Shown piece by piece: positions 26,482-36,960 of a DNA stretch of 64,000 nucleotides. This stretch comes from Vibrio sp. 10N. Lineage in GTDB: Bacteria; Pseudomonadota; Gammaproteobacteria; Enterobacterales; Vibrionaceae. Position 1 is the first letter of the stretch; every line of letters begins with the position of its first letter. The stretch lies in assembly GCF_036245475.1 (NCBI RefSeq), contig NZ_BTPM01000001.1:124001-188000 (forward strand). The letters are read 5' to 3'. Under the pieces are notes generated by a model. The model searched no databases. It had not been told where the DNA came from and saw only the letters and a program-made list of their open reading frames with translations. The translations under genes and the position numbers were made by a program.

Positions 26482-29271
26482 ATGGCGCAAATACCAGACA
26501 ACCCATTGATCCTTATCGATGGTTCTTCTTATCTTTATCGAGCATTTCATGCTTATCCAGAAACGATGAGCAATGGCGAAATTCCAACTAATGCGGTTTA
26601 CGGTGTTGTTAACATGCTGCGAAGCATGATGCGTCAATTTGCCTCAGATCGTATAGCGGTGGTATTTGATGCCAAGGGCAAAACATTCCGCGATGATATG
26701 TACCCAGAGTACAAGGCAAACCGTCCACCTATGCCGGACGATCTTCGCTGCCAAATTGAACCTTTGCATAACGTGATTCGTGCGATGGGTTTACCGCTTA
26801 TCTGTGTGCCAGGCGTGGAAGCCGATGATGTGATAGGTACTCTGGCGCATCAAGCATCTCAAGCGGATATGCCAGTGCTGATCAGTACAGGTGATAAAGA
26901 TATGGCCCAGCTGGTGGATGACAACGTGACGCTTATCAACACCATGACTAATGTGGTGATGGACAGAGCGGGCGTGGTGGACAAGTTTGGTATTCCACCT
27001 GAGCTTATTATCGATTACCTAGCACTGATGGGCGATAAAGTAGATAACATCCCAGGCGTTCCTGGTGTGGGTGACAAAACAGCGACAGCCTTGCTACAAG
27101 GTATCGGCGGCATCAAAGACTTGTATGAAAAGCTCGATGATATCGCCCCTCTTGGCTTCCGTGGTTCAAAAACCATGGCGAAAAAGCTGACTGAGCACAA
27201 AGAGAATGCACTGCTTTCTTATGATCTTGCGACCATTAAACTGGATGTGGAGCTCGATTGTACCCCTGAGTCTCTGCTGAAAGAGACGCCAAACGTTGAT
27301 GAGCTCACCAAGCTGTTTGGCCAACTGACCTTTAAATCTTGGCTCAATGAGCTTCTTGAAGGCGGTACGGGCGAAGTGCAAGCTGTAGAGAGCGCAGCAA
27401 AACGCGTTTCTGGCGATGATGATGCACCAGCGATGGACACCTCTGCAGTCACAATTGACCGTAGCCACTACGAAACCATCCTGACCGAAGAGCAATTTGC
27501 TCAGTGGTTAGAGAAGCTAAAAGCGGCTTCTGTGATTGCTTTCGATACTGAAACGGACAGCTTAGATTACATGGTCGCCAACCTTATCGGTCTGTCATTT
27601 GCGACCGAAGAAGGCGTGGCCGCTTATCTCCCTGTCGCGCACGACTACATGGGCGCACCAGAGCAGCTCGACCGTGATTGGGTTCTCGAGCAGTTGAAGC
27701 CGCTGCTTGAAGATGACAACGTGGTGAAAGTCGGTCAAAACCTCAAGTACGATGCCAGCGTGATTGCGCGCTATGGTATTGAGCTTAAGGGCATCAAATA
27801 CGACACCATGCTCGCTTCTTATGTCTACAACAGTGTCGGCGGTAAGCACGACATGGACAGCTTGGCACTGCGCTTTTTGCAGCATAGCTGCATTTCATTC
27901 GAGCAGATTGCAGGTAAAGGCAAGTCACAGTTGACCTTTAACCAAATCGAGATGGATCAAGCGGCACCATATGCGGCAGAAGACGCGGATGTGACATTGC
28001 GTCTTCATCAGCGTATCAATGCAGAACTTGAGAAAAATGAAGCGTTGAATCGTGTTTACCAAGACATCGAAGTGCCGTTGGTTCCTGTGCTTTCGCGTAT
28101 CGAGCGTACCGGTGTGTTGATTGATGACATGTTGTTGGGTGCTCAATCACAAGAGATTGCTGCACGCCTCGATGAATTAGAACAAAAAGCATTTGAGATT
28201 GCAGGGGAAGAGTTCAATTTGAGCTCGCCTAAGCAACTACAGGCGATTTTCTTTGAGAAGATGGGACTGCCGGTGCTTAAGAAAACACCGTCAGGCGCAC
28301 CGTCCACCAACGAAGAGGTATTGCAAGAGCTGGCTTTGGATTACCCTCTGCCTAAATTGATCTTGGAGTATCGCGGCCTAGCAAAACTCAAATCCACCTA
28401 CACCGATAAATTGCCGAAGATGATTAACCCTGAAACGGGTCGTGTGCACACGTCTTATCATCAAGCGGTAACAGCAACGGGCCGTTTGTCATCGACGGAT
28501 CCGAACCTACAGAACATCCCTATCCGTAATGAAGAAGGCCGTCGTATTCGTCAGGCGTTCGTAGCGCCTCACGGCTGGAAAATTCTAGCGGTGGATTACT
28601 CTCAAATCGAACTGCGTATTATGGCGCATCTATCGGGTGATAAAGCATTATTGGATGCGTTTCAACAAGGTAAGGATATCCACGCTGCAACCGCGGCGGA
28701 GATCATTGGTGTTGATATTGAACAAGTGACCAGTGAACAGCGCCGCCGTGCCAAAGCCGTTAACTTTGGTCTTATCTATGGCATGAGTGCTTTTGGTCTG
28801 TCTAAGCAGCTAGGCATCCCCCGTGGTGAAGCTCAGCAATACATGGATACTTATTTTGAGCGTTACCCAGGTGTGATGCAATACATGGAAGACACACGCT
28901 CGTTAGCGACCGAGAAAGGCTATGTTGAAACCATCTTTGGTCGTCGATTGCACCTACCAGAAATTAAATCTCGTAACGGTATGCGTCGTAAGGCGGCGGA
29001 GCGTGCAGCGATCAACGCGCCTATGCAAGGGACAGCCGCAGACATCATCAAAAAGGCGATGTTGTTGGTTGATGAGTGGATCCAGGCTGAAGGTGACGGC
29101 AAGGTGAAACTTTTGATGCAAGTGCACGATGAACTGGTCTTTGAAGTGGAATCGTCATCTTTAGGCGAAATTGAAAGTAAAGTACAGAAATTGATGGAGT
29201 CGGCAGCAGAATTGGCTGTTCCACTTGTTGCTGAAGCTGGTCACGGAGACAACTGGGATCAGGCTCATTAG
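26482..29271 (+). CDS. polA: DNA polymerase I
   Basis: DNA polymerase I, 929 residues, fills gaps and removes RNA primers at Okazaki junctions and in repair. All three domains look intact: the 5' nuclease (about 1-290, [16 protein letters not shown] and GDKDMAQLV), the 3'-5' exonuclease ([14 protein letters not shown] with catalytic Asp and Glu) and the polymerase with motif A ([17 protein letters not shown]), motif B ([19 protein letters not shown]) and motif C ([11 protein letters not shown]). Gene order polA-spf-engB is as in E. coli. Confidence 0.97.
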   Translation: MAQIPDNPLILIDGSSYLYRAFHAYPETMSNGEIPTNAVYGVVNMLRSMMRQFASDRIAVVFDAKGKTFRDDMYPEYKANRPPMPDDLRCQIEPLHNVIRAMGLPLICVPGVEADDVIGTLAHQASQADMPVLISTGDKDMAQLVDDNVTLINTMTNVVMDRAGVVDKFGIPPELIIDYLALMGDKVDNIPGVPGVGDKTATALLQGIGGIKDLYEKLDDIAPLGFRGSKTMAKKLTEHKENALLSYDLATIKLDVELDCTPESLLKETPNVDELTKLFGQLTFKSWLNELLEGGTGEVQAVESAAKRVSGDDDAPAMDTSAVTIDRSHYETILTEEQFAQWLEKLKAASVIAFDTETDSLDYMVANLIGLSFATEEGVAAYLPVAHDYMGAPEQLDRDWVLEQLKPLLEDDNVVKVGQNLKYDASVIARYGIELKGIKYDTMLASYVYNSVGGKHDMDSLALRFLQHSCISFEQIAGKGKSQLTFNQIEMDQAAPYAAEDADVTLRLHQRINAELEKNEALNRVYQDIEVPLVPVLSRIERTGVLIDDMLLGAQSQEIAARLDELEQKAFEIAGEEFNLSSPKQLQAIFFEKMGLPVLKKTPSGAPSTNEEVLQELALDYPLPKLILEYRGLAKLKSTYTDKLPKMINPETGRVHTSYHQAVTATGRLSSTDPNLQNIPIRNEEGRRIRQAFVAPHGWKILAVDYSQIELRIMAHLSGDKALLDAFQQGKDIHAATAAEIIGVDIEQVTSEQRRRAKAVNFGLIYGMSAFGLSKQLGIPRGEAQQYMDTYFERYPGVMQYMEDTRSLATEKGYVETIFGRRLHLPEIKSRNGMRRKAAERAAINAPMQGTAADIIKKAMLLVDEWIQAEGDGKVKLLMQVHDELVFEVESSSLGEIESKVQKLMESAAELAVPLVAEAGHGDNWDQAH

Positions 29272-29304
29272 TCATATTTTGAGCTAAATTATTAAATTAA
29301 CATG

Positions 29305-29332
29305 AGCCAGCGCACAGTCGCTGGCTTTTTTT
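29305..29332 (+). terminator. Terminator of polA
   Basis: The stem AGCCAGCG / CGCTGGCT (29305-29312 with 29319-29326) is followed by seven T. It lies about 35 bp past the polA stop. Confidence 0.9.
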
Positions 29333-29446
29333 CGATGTTAAAAAAGTTCATGCATCTAAGCGACTTATGTCTATTAACAAAAACTTCATGAAAAAAAACT
29401 ACAAAAATAGTTTCATTTCCTGATCACTTGTTGTACATTAGAACGC

Positions 29447-29551
29447 GTAGGGTACAGAGGTAAGATGTTCTATCTTTCAGACCTTTTGTTTCACGTTATT
29501 GGATTAGGCTGATTCAGCCGCCCCAGTCAGTATTTGACTGGGGCGTTTTTT
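29447..29551 (+). ncRNA. spf: Spot 42 small RNA
   Basis: The sequence begins GTAGGGTACAGAGGTAAGAT, goes on with GTTCTATCTTTCAGACCTTT and ends in the terminator CCCCAGTCA-GTATT-TGACTGGGG-CG with a T run, as E. coli Spot 42 does over its length of about 109 nt. Spot 42 pairs with mRNAs for secondary carbon-source use and is repressed by CRP-cAMP in E. coli. It sits between polA and engB, its standard place. TACATT (29434-29439) is the likely -10. Confidence 0.97.
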
Positions 29552-29668
29552 CTTGTGGCAAAGAAAATTCTTTAGCGTTTGAAATTCTGCTTTTCACTTC
29601 TCTTCTTCACGGCATTTCATTACTAAATTCTGTAATTAAACGACCTTCACACTTTGTATAATTCTTAC

Positions 29669-29900
29669 CTAGAATCAAGCGTAGAAAAACGCCAGAAAGT
29701 AAGGTGTTTACTGTCTGAAATATAAAGTATTTTTTAGGGTTGCAAGCAAAGGGGAAGTGGGAAGATAAGAGAAGACTAGCTCACACTTTGTATGGCTGAT
29801 GATTGCATTGTTCGAACGCTTCATAGATGCTTGGAACAAACAATAATACTAAATCTTCTCTCTCCCATTGCCCTGCCAGGAAGGCGGGGCGTTTTGTTTC
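29669..29900 (+). ncRNA. Probable small RNA downstream of Spot 42
   Basis: A consensus TATAAT (29657-29662) and a plus-strand terminator (GCCCTGCC / GGCGGGGC, 29870-29890, then GTTTTGTTTC) bracket about 230 bp with no ORF. The terminator cannot serve engB, which is on the other strand, nor spf, which has its own. A 13-bp sequence TCACACTTTGTAT occurs at 29647-29659 and 29781-29793, so a shorter RNA could start near 29800. I recall a Vibrionaceae sRNA reported a few hundred bases downstream of spf (VSsrna24 in Aliivibrio salmonicida); whether this is its homologue is an inference. Confidence 0.5.
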
Positions 29901-29931
29901 TGTAAAGCTGTGTTTTTATAACCAAAGACCG

Positions 29932-30588
29932 TTAAGCGTCTTGCTCACCATCTTCTAATTCGTCAGATTGTTCAAGGTGTGCAAATGCTGGCGCAAACCA
30001 AGTGTCGAGTTTATTTCGTAATTGATCAACACCAATGCCTTTTAGTGACGAAAACGGGTCGACTTGCACATCACCGCCAAATGCCAGTGCTGCTTCACGG
30101 ATCTTCAACACTTGTGCTTTGCGAGCACCACTTTTCAGCTTGTCTGCTTTTGTCAGAAGAACCTGAACGGGAATACCAGACTCAACAGCCCATTCAATTA
30201 ATTGCTGGTCAAGGTCTTTCATCGGGTGACGAATATCCATCAGCACCACTAGGCCTTTCAGGCAACGACGTTTCTGCAAATATTCGCCTAGCGATTTTTG
30301 CCATTTCTTTTTCATCTCAAGTGGAACTTGAGCAAAGCCGTATCCAGGCAAGTCAACGATGTGACACCCTTCGTCTACCTTGAATAGGTTAATTAGCTGA
30401 GTACGGCCTGGCGTTTTACTGGTTTTCGCCAGGGCTCTTTGGTTGGTAAGACGGTTCAGTGAACTGGATTTACCTGCATTGGAGCGTCCTGCAAACGCAA
30501 TTTCGATCCCTTCATCTTCTGGCAAGTGACGAATATCGGGTGCACTTGTAATGAAATGCGTGTTTTGATAATGAATTTTTACGCTCAC
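29932..30588 (-). CDS. engB: Ribosome biogenesis GTPase EngB (YsxC/YihA)
   Basis: EngB, 218 residues, is a small GTPase required for assembly of the large ribosomal subunit. It has the G1 motif [10 protein letters not shown]3 DLPGYGFA, G4 TKAD and the effector region [14 protein letters not shown]. The longest frame begins at 30675. I chose the GTG at 30588 because GGAG lies 6 bp upstream and the protein then begins [20 protein letters not shown] as in related Vibrio proteins. The acidic C-terminal tail ([13 protein letters not shown]) is a common extension. Confidence 0.95.
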   Translation of the reverse strand: MSVKIHYQNTHFITSAPDIRHLPEDEGIEIAFAGRSNAGKSSSLNRLTNQRALAKTSKTPGRTQLINLFKVDEGCHIVDLPGYGFAQVPLEMKKKWQKSLGEYLQKRRCLKGLVVLMDIRHPMKDLDQQLIEWAVESGIPVQVLLTKADKLKSGARKAQVLKIREAALAFGGDVQVDPFSSLKGIGVDQLRNKLDTWFAPAFAHLEQSDELEDGEQDA

Positions 30589-30795
30589 TGTTAACTCCAT
30601 CTCGACTTTGTGTAGTCGATTGATTACTTTTTTGTGAAATTGTGTAAAATAACCGTGCTCGGCATATGGCCACACATTGTACCATGATCGGTATTAATTG
30701 CCCGCGTTACCTTATTTTGTCCCTTTGACACCAATCTGTAGGGTTTTGCGAGGCGTATAGTGGTACTGGAAGCTTGATAATTATAATGGAATGTC

Positions 30796-31413
30796 ATGAA
30801 AAAATTAGCGCTAATCTTGAGTCTTGTAGTCAGCTGCTCAGTATGGGCCCAAGGCGATATTGAAGCTGGTAAAGCAAAATCCCAAACGTGTGTAGCGTGT
30901 CATGGAGCGGACGGTAACAGTCTGCTAACGATGTACCCAAGCATCGCAGGACAGCACGCAAAATATATTGAAAAACAACTGAAAGACCTAAAGCTTGGTA
31001 TGACAAGCAACGGTAAGCAAGGTCGCTATGATCCTGTGATGAGTGGTATGGCAATGCCGCTATCTGAGCAAGATATGGCGGATCTCGCGGCGTACTACGC
31101 ATCTATGCCTATCGCCGCCAACAGCACCCCTGAGAATGTGGTTGAAGTTGGTAAAGTACTGTATACCGCGGGTGATGCTGAGCGTGGAATTACCGCGTGT
31201 ATCGCCTGTCACGGTCCTCGTGGTAACGGCACTGAGCTATCAGGATTCCCAAAAATTTCTGGTCAGCATGCTGAGTATGTGAAGTCACAACTGGAGAAAT
31301 TCCGCAGCGGTGATCGTGCCAACGATATGAACGCGATGATGCGTGATATCGCCAAAAAGCTGAACGACGATGATATCGACGTTCTTTCTAAATACGTGGG
31401 CGGTCTTCACTAA
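30796..31413 (+). CDS. Diheme cytochrome c4
   Basis: Cytochrome c4, 205 residues, is a periplasmic diheme electron carrier that can feed cbb3-type oxidases. A Sec signal peptide (MKKLALILSLVVSCSVWA|Q) is followed by two tandem class I domains, each with a CxxCH heme site (CVACH and CIACH) and a later Met ligand. The duplication is visible in the repeated G-x-QHA pattern (IAGQHAKYIEKQL and ISGQHAEYVKSQL). It diverges from engB. Downstream lie a terminator and the Csr RNA. Confidence 0.94.
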   Translation: MKKLALILSLVVSCSVWAQGDIEAGKAKSQTCVACHGADGNSLLTMYPSIAGQHAKYIEKQLKDLKLGMTSNGKQGRYDPVMSGMAMPLSEQDMADLAAYYASMPIAANSTPENVVEVGKVLYTAGDAERGITACIACHGPRGNGTELSGFPKISGQHAEYVKSQLEKFRSGDRANDMNAMMRDIAKKLNDDDIDVLSKYVGGLH

Positions 31414-31475
31414 TTCGAACCGCGTTACAAAACTAGCAGCCCAAAATAGTTTTTTTAACGCCAAACCGAGCTTGC

Positions 31476-31510
31476 AATGCCTCTTCTAATGAAGGGGCAT
31501 TGTTGTTTTT
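31476..31510 (+). terminator. Terminator of cytochrome c4
   Basis: The stem AATGCCTCTTC / GAAGGGGCATT (31476-31486 with 31491-31501) has a TAAT loop and is followed by GTTGTTTTT. Confidence 0.85.
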
Positions 31511-31763
31511 GGCTTTTGCGCAGCGTATTAGCACAGTGTATTGGGTGACACAGATCTCACTTCGATCTCATAGCGGTTTGAAGGCGATTGGCGAGTTATC
31601 CAAGCCCGTTGTGCGATATTTGCCATACTTGTTAGCGCAAAAGCACCCACAGTACAAAATAAATATCTGATTTATATCATTTTAGTTGTTTCTGCGTTGT
31701 AGCGAGTCAGAAAAAATGTCGAGCTTGGTTGTGTTCCCTCGATAGTCAGGTAAATTGTTTCTT

Positions 31764-32104
31764 GTCGACAGGATGCTGACACAAGGATTTCAGACCAAGA
31801 AGGTCTTCATGGATGTTTGGCGAGGATTGCCAAAGTAATAATAAGGACGTCGTTCATACTCGGAGTATGGGCAGATAAGGATGGTCGATTATTCTCAGGA
31901 TGAGAAAACAAATGGACAGGGTTTAGGAAGAACTCGAGCAAAAGGTTTTGCTAGGGATCGTAAGAACGCATCAGGACGATGACAAACAAGAATTAGCAGT
32001 GGAAGCACAAATAACAAACGGATATTTGTGAGGCATTCAAAGAGTGTCATCAATTTCACCCCCTATGGTGATGGAAAGCGACAGGTACGCCTGTCGCTTT
32101 TTTT
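31764..32104 (+). ncRNA. CsrB/CsrC-family CsrA-sequestering RNA
   Basis: An ORF-free stretch of about 340 nt starts GTCGACAGGATG, close to the 5' end of E. coli CsrB, and ends in a strong terminator (AAAGCGACAGG-TACG-CCTGTCGCTTT, then T run, 32075-32104). It contains about 15 GGA triplets, many as AGGA or GGGA in AT-rich or hairpin-loop contexts, which is the hallmark of RNAs that bind many CsrA dimers. TAAATT (31751-31756) may be the -10. E. coli csrC lies just after yihA (engB), so this gene holds roughly the csrC position. Which of the Vibrio csrB/C/D paralogues it is cannot be told. Confidence 0.88.
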
Positions 32105-32201
32105 ACGTCCAAAACACAAGGCTAAATGATAATTACTCGCGTTTTCCTTGAGTTATTTGTTGAGAGCGATTATCATCTTTGACTCTATGCATGGAGGCAA
32201 T

Positions 32202-33014
32202 ATGGATAATCGCAGCAACCGCCACACCGACCCGTTAGATGTGCCTAGCAAATTACTTCGACCTTTATGGTTGCGCAGCCGTGAAAGTTTGCTTGATGAC
32301 GGCATTATCTACGATCCAATCGCGGCGCATGCTTGCCGCCGTTGCCAATTAGCACCGGAGTGCCTCTCCGGAAATGTAGACCAAAGTCAGCTACTTCATG
32401 CCACCTTAACTCAGCTCTGTGATCTGCAAGTAAAACGTTTTTTAGAAACGAACCCTGATGGTTGGGTCATCAATGTCGGTGCCGGACTCGATACTCGTTT
32501 CTATCGTCTGGACAATGGTCGCTGTCACTGGCTTGAAGTCGATACGAATGAGCACTTAGTGTGGCGTCAGAGGCTGTTTCATAAAAGTGAGCGCTACACA
32601 CTAACGTGTGGCTCGACTGATGATATGAGTTGGTTGTCGTCTCTGCTCATCCCGGCAGATAAGCCTATATTGATTGTTTGTGAACAAGCATTACTTGATT
32701 GCACAGAACATCGCATTGCTCATTTTGTGCAAGCTATTGGTTGTCATTTTCAGCATGCTAAGGCTTGTGTGGTGTTGGCGGGGGATATGACGACCAGCCA
32801 CTTGGGACAAAAGATGGGCTGTGAGCACTATCAACATGGCATGAGAAAGCCGATTGAGAAACTGTTTCAATGGTTACCATGGACATACAAAGCCTCTCTA
32901 CAGTCTCCTATCGAGAGACATTGCCAGCGTTGGTCTCGTTGGCAACGTGTCGTGGCGAAACTGCCCATCTACCGACATCGTCTCACACCCAATATTATTA
33001 ATATTGAATGGTAG
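32202..33014 (+). CDS. Class I SAM methyltransferase, leucine carboxyl methyltransferase family
   Basis: A protein of 270 residues with the LCMT/TcmP-type SAM site: VINVGAGLDTRFYRL followed by the acidic strand end WLEVDTNEHLVWRQRL. Family members methylate carboxyl groups of small molecules or of protein C-termini; the substrate here is unknown. An N-terminal CRRCQLAPEC stretch (C-x2-C-x5-C) could bind metal. The longest frame begins at a TTG at 32148. I chose the ATG at 32202 because GGAGG lies 6 bp before it. It is preceded by the Csr RNA and followed by a MATE exporter on the same strand. Confidence 0.8.
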   Translation: MDNRSNRHTDPLDVPSKLLRPLWLRSRESLLDDGIIYDPIAAHACRRCQLAPECLSGNVDQSQLLHATLTQLCDLQVKRFLETNPDGWVINVGAGLDTRFYRLDNGRCHWLEVDTNEHLVWRQRLFHKSERYTLTCGSTDDMSWLSSLLIPADKPILIVCEQALLDCTEHRIAHFVQAIGCHFQHAKACVVLAGDMTTSHLGQKMGCEHYQHGMRKPIEKLFQWLPWTYKASLQSPIERHCQRWSRWQRVVAKLPIYRHRLTPNIINIEW

Positions 33015-33109
33015 TTGCGGTGCCCATCATAAAATAACGTTACTATAGCGCTTCAATCATCCCATCCACTAAAGCACCTTTGGTGGAGCGTCGACGTGCT
33101 GGAGTGTTC

Positions 33110-34456
33110 GTGTTTCAACAATCAATTGCCATTCTTTCTGATTTGCCTTTGCACCGCCGAGTATTGCTGTTGGCCATCCCAATGGTGTTATCCAATATTA
33201 CCGTACCGCTATTAGGGCTGGTTGATGCTGCTGTGATTGGCCACCTCGAGCACGCGTGGTATTTAGGTGGGGTCGCGCTTGGCAGTACGATGATCAGTGT
33301 TACATTTTGGCTGCTGGGATTTTTACGAATGTCCACGACAGGCCTTGCTGCACAAAGCTTTGGCGCTAATGATACTCGTCAACTAGCGCTGGTGTTTTTG
33401 CAAGGGAGCTTAATGGCACTGGTATTTGCGGCGCTGTTTTTGCTGCTGCACACCTCGCTCGCCGACCTTATCTTTTCGCTGAGCTCTGCCAGTACTGAAG
33501 TGAAGCATTACGGTTATCAGTATTTTGCGGTGCGTGCTTGGAGTGCGCCAGCAGCATTGATGAACTTTGTCCTGTTAGGTTGGCTGTTGGGCACCCAAAA
33601 TGCTAAGGCACCCATGTGGATGGTGATCATCACTAACCTAGTGAATATCGCTCTAGATGTACTGTTTGTGATTGGGTTAGGGTGGAAAGTGGAAGGGGCC
33701 GCGTTGGCGTCGGTCATTGCTGACTACTCTGGTTGTGCATTTGGCCTATGGTGTGCCGCGCGCACTTGGCGTCAACGTGCATTACCCAATGCGCTACAAC
33801 TGGTGTCGGAGGTGCGTCGTGATATTGGTCGCTTTGTGAAGCTCAATCGTGACATTTTTCTGCGTTCATTATGTCTGCAAGCGACGTTTAGCTTTATGAC
33901 GTTTCAAGGTGCGGCGTTTGGCGATGACATTGTAGCAGCGAATGCCGTATTAATGAGTTTTTTGATGCTTATCTCCTATGGCATGGATGGTTTTGCTTAC
34001 GCAATGGAAGCGATGGTGGGTAAGGCCATTGGGGCGAAAAGTCGCAGTCAGCTCATTGATTCACTTGTGGTGACCTTTTTTTGGAGTGCGGTCATTTGCG
34101 TGTTACTGACATTGGTATTTGCTGGCTTGGGCGGTTATTTAATTGCCATGATCACTTCCATCGCGGCGGTACAAACAGAGGCGGAGCGATTCTTGCCATG
34201 GCTGATTGCCATGCCATTGGTCTCCATGTGGTGTTTTCTGTTTGATGGCATTTTTATTGGCGCGACGAAAGGTCAAGATATGCGTAATAGTATGTTTGTC
34301 GCGACGTGCAGCTTTTTTGCTCTGTTCTTTTTGATGAGTAGCTGGGGAAACCATGCGTTATGGCTGGCGATGCTCAGCTTTATGGCCGTGAGAGGCTTGG
34401 GGCTGGCGGTGATCTTTGTCCATCAGTGGCGGCGCGGGCAGTTCTTGACGGCTTAG
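33110..34456 (+). CDS. MATE-family multidrug exporter, DinF type
   Basis: A MATE transporter of about 448 residues with 12 hydrophobic segments in two similar halves. It exports cationic drugs or metabolites using Na+ or H+. It belongs to the DinF branch by pattern (IPMVLSNITVPLLGLVDAAV at helix 1, then AAVIGHLEHAWYLGGVALG). The N-terminal half keeps the Asp in helix 1 (VDAAV). The longest frame starts with TTG at 33080. I prefer the GTG at 33110, preceded by GGAG at 5 bp (start MFQQSIAILSDLPLHRR). No drug can be named. Confidence 0.88.
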   Translation: MFQQSIAILSDLPLHRRVLLLAIPMVLSNITVPLLGLVDAAVIGHLEHAWYLGGVALGSTMISVTFWLLGFLRMSTTGLAAQSFGANDTRQLALVFLQGSLMALVFAALFLLLHTSLADLIFSLSSASTEVKHYGYQYFAVRAWSAPAALMNFVLLGWLLGTQNAKAPMWMVIITNLVNIALDVLFVIGLGWKVEGAALASVIADYSGCAFGLWCAARTWRQRALPNALQLVSEVRRDIGRFVKLNRDIFLRSLCLQATFSFMTFQGAAFGDDIVAANAVLMSFLMLISYGMDGFAYAMEAMVGKAIGAKSRSQLIDSLVVTFFWSAVICVLLTLVFAGLGGYLIAMITSIAAVQTEAERFLPWLIAMPLVSMWCFLFDGIFIGATKGQDMRNSMFVATCSFFALFFLMSSWGNHALWLAMLSFMAVRGLGLAVIFVHQWRRGQFLTA

Positions 34457-34488
34457 TTTCAATGACTGGCTTGGTCAGGTTTACTAAT

Positions 34489-34516
34489 AACAAAGGCGAC
34501 ATTATGTCGCCTTTGT
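34489..34516. terminator. Bidirectional terminator between the MATE gene and sthA
   Basis: A perfect 14-bp inverted repeat, AACAAAGGCGACAT / ATGTCGCCTTTGTT, lies between the two convergent genes. The A/T-rich stem ends act as U tracts in both directions. Confidence 0.8.
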
Positions 34517-34535
34517 TGTATAGAAAGCCGTGCTA

Positions 34536-35936
34536 TCAGAACAGGCGATTCAAACCGTTGAGCGCTGCAACACGATAAGCTTCCGCCATCGTTGGGTAGT
34601 TGAAGGTCGTGTTGATGAAGTACTCGATGGTATTGGCTTCCCCCTTTTGCTCCATAATCGCTTGGCCGATATGAATGATTTCGGCAGCGCGCTCACCAAA
34701 GCAGTGAATACCCAAAATTTCTTTGGTTTCGCGATGGAACAAGATTTTCAAACTTCCCACATCTTTACCAGCGATCTGGGCACGCGCAAGGTGTTTGAAT
34801 GACGAGCGCCCCACTTCGTAAGGGATTTTGGCTTCGGTGAGCTCTTGCTCTGTTTTACCGACGGAACTGATTTCAGGGATGGTATAGATACCGGTCGGAA
34901 TATCCTCAATCAGCTTACCTTCAGCTTCACCTCGAGTGATGGCTTGAGCGACAAATCGACCTTGATCGTACGCTGCACTCGCCAAGCTTGGGTAGCCAAT
35001 CACATCGCCAACAGCATAAACATGCTCAATGTCGGTTTGGTAGTTGGTATCCACTTTTAGTTGTCCGCGGGAGTCTGCGACTAGACCAACGGCATCAAGG
35101 TTGAGTGCATCGGTATTACCTGTTCGGCCATTGGCATACAGTAGGCAATCCGCGCGCATTTTCTTGCCCGAGTTGAGGTGGATGATCACGCCGTCTTCAG
35201 TGCCTTCAATCTTGGCATACGTTTCGTCGTTGCGGATCATCATACCGCTGTTCCAGAAATGGTAAGACAAGGAATCGGACATTTCATTATCCAAAAATGC
35301 CAAAAGTCGCTCACGAGTATTAATGAGGTCGGTTTTTACATCCAAACCACGGAAGATAGACGCGTACTCACAGCCTATGACGCCTGCGCCGTAAATAATG
35401 ATGTGTCTAGGGTCGTGTTCTAGGGAAAGAATGGAGTCGCTATCGTAAATACGCGGATGATTAAAGTCGACGTCGGCTGGACGGTAAGGTCTAGAGCCGG
35501 TTGCAATAACAAATTTATTTGCGGTGTAGGTATCGACGGTGCCATCGGATTTGGTCACTTCCAGACTGTGGGTGTCGATAAAACGTGCAGTACCGAACAG
35601 CAATGTGCATTCGTTTCGATCGTAGAAGCCTTGGCGTAGTCGTGTCTGTTTGTCGATCACTGTTTTTGCATGCCCCAAAATGTTAGAAAACGTGGAGTGC
35701 AAACTGGTGTTGTTACCACAAAACAGTGGGTTACTGTTGAACTCAATGATACGGCTGACCGCATGACGCAGTGCTTTTGAAGGAATGGTACCCCAGTGAG
35801 TACATCCACCCCCGACACTGCTCTCTTTTTCGATGATCGCAACGTTGAGGCCAGCTTTTGTTAGCCCCATCGCAGCCCCTTCACCACCTGGGCCACTGCC
35901 GATTACGATAGCATCAAAATGTTTAGCGCGACTCAT
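34536..35936 (-). CDS. sthA: Soluble pyridine nucleotide transhydrogenase SthA
   Basis: SthA (UdhA), 466 residues, is an FAD enzyme that moves reducing equivalents from NADPH to NAD+. It has the FAD-binding [20 protein letters not shown], the NAD(P)-binding [13 protein letters not shown] and the C-terminal dimer domain of the lipoamide dehydrogenase superfamily. At the redox site the sequence is [17 protein letters not shown], with only one of the two cysteines of lipoamide dehydrogenase, as expected for SthA, which needs no disulfide. It diverges from fabR as in E. coli. Confidence 0.96.
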   Translation of the reverse strand: MSRAKHFDAIVIGSGPGGEGAAMGLTKAGLNVAIIEKESSVGGGCTHWGTIPSKALRHAVSRIIEFNSNPLFCGNNTSLHSTFSNILGHAKTVIDKQTRLRQGFYDRNECTLLFGTARFIDTHSLEVTKSDGTVDTYTANKFVIATGSRPYRPADVDFNHPRIYDSDSILSLEHDPRHIIIYGAGVIGCEYASIFRGLDVKTDLINTRERLLAFLDNEMSDSLSYHFWNSGMMIRNDETYAKIEGTEDGVIIHLNSGKKMRADCLLYANGRTGNTDALNLDAVGLVADSRGQLKVDTNYQTDIEHVYAVGDVIGYPSLASAAYDQGRFVAQAITRGEAEGKLIEDIPTGIYTIPEISSVGKTEQELTEAKIPYEVGRSSFKHLARAQIAGKDVGSLKILFHRETKEILGIHCFGERAAEIIHIGQAIMEQKGEANTIEYFINTTFNYPTMAEAYRVAALNGLNRLF

Positions 35937-36318
35937 ATAGTATCCTCGTAGTTCCTCACACTCCCTGCAAAACGTTTAGCTTTAATAGCAACAGTAGGCT
36001 AGGAGTGATGAGTGCAATTCATAGACTGGCAATGGCGAGATTTTAACGGATTATTAACGTTGGTAAATATGGCTGCGTGAATAGAGTGTGAAAGATCACG
36101 CAGTTTTATCGAGAGTTAGCACCGGATAAACGTTTGATGTATGCAAAATAATGAAACTTGTTCAAGTATAATGCAGAGTAAATGAAGTGAGATGCGTACA
36201 GGTTTTTTGGCAAAATCGCCAGCCATACACTTATACAAAGTGACTATTCGCGCTATATTACCTCCACTCCCTCAATTACCGTCATCGATGGTAACCAACA
36301 AGAGCACCTAGGTTAAAC
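35937..36318. promoter_or_regulatory. sthA-fabR intergenic region with fabR promoter
   Basis: TTATAC (36231-36236) and TATATT (36254-36259), 17 bp apart, form a plausible promoter for fabR about 60 bp upstream of its start. The rest of this AT-rich 380-bp gap has no convincing ORF. I saw no clear FabR or FadR operator. Confidence 0.5.
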
Positions 36319-36960
36319 ATGAAATCAATGGGTATTCGTGCACAACAAAAAGAAAAAACGCGTCGTTCATTGATCGATGCTGCTTTCAGTCAGCTTAGTG
36401 CCGACCGCAGCTTTTCGAACTTGAGCCTGCGCGAAGTCGCGCGCGAAGCCGGTATAGCTCCAACTTCTTTCTATCGCCATTTTAAAGATATGGATGAGCT
36501 GGGGCTGACCATGGTAGATGAAGGAGGCTTGCTGTTAAGGCAGTTAATGCGACAAGCGCGCCAACGTATTGTCAAAGAAGGCAGTGTGATCCGTACTTCA
36601 GTTGAAACGTTTATGGAGTTCATTGAAAGCAGTCCCAACGTGTTCCGCCTATTATTAAGGGAGCGTTCTGGTACCTCTTTTGACTTTCGAGCTGCGGTGG
36701 CTCGTGAGATCCAACACTTTTCCGCTGAGCTAACTGAATATCTGGTTAGCACAGGTATGGACCGTGACGAAGCATTTGCCCAAGCGGAAGCTTCTGTCAT
36801 TCTCGTGTTCAGTTCAGGTGCTGAGGCGTTAGACCTTAGCAAGAAAGAAAGATATGAACTGGCCGAGAGGCTGATTGTCCAATTAAGGATAGTGGCCAAG
36901 GGTGCACACTGGTATCGCAAAGAACGTGAAAGAAACCGTCAAAAAGAAGGGTCCAAATAA
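36319..36960 (+). CDS. fabR: Unsaturated fatty acid synthesis repressor FabR
   Basis: FabR, 213 residues, is a TetR-family repressor that senses acyl chain saturation and represses fabA and fabB. The N-terminal HTH is nearly textbook ([28 protein letters not shown]), and [20 protein letters not shown] precedes it. Start ATG 36319 has AGG at 7 bp; a second Met lies three codons in. The stop overlaps the yijD start (TAATG). The order sthA-fabR-yijD-trmA-btuB-murI matches E. coli. Confidence 0.95.
   Translation: MKSMGIRAQQKEKTRRSLIDAAFSQLSADRSFSNLSLREVAREAGIAPTSFYRHFKDMDELGLTMVDEGGLLLRQLMRQARQRIVKEGSVIRTSVETFMEFIESSPNVFRLLLRERSGTSFDFRAAVAREIQHFSAELTEYLVSTGMDRDEAFAQAEASVILVFSSGAEALDLSKKERYELAERLIVQLRIVAKGAHWYRKERERNRQKEGSK

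Noticed and set aside
35937-36318. FabR or FadR operator in the sthA-fabR gap
   Set aside because: A TGCGTACAGG was noticed, but the second half of the inverted repeat is missing.
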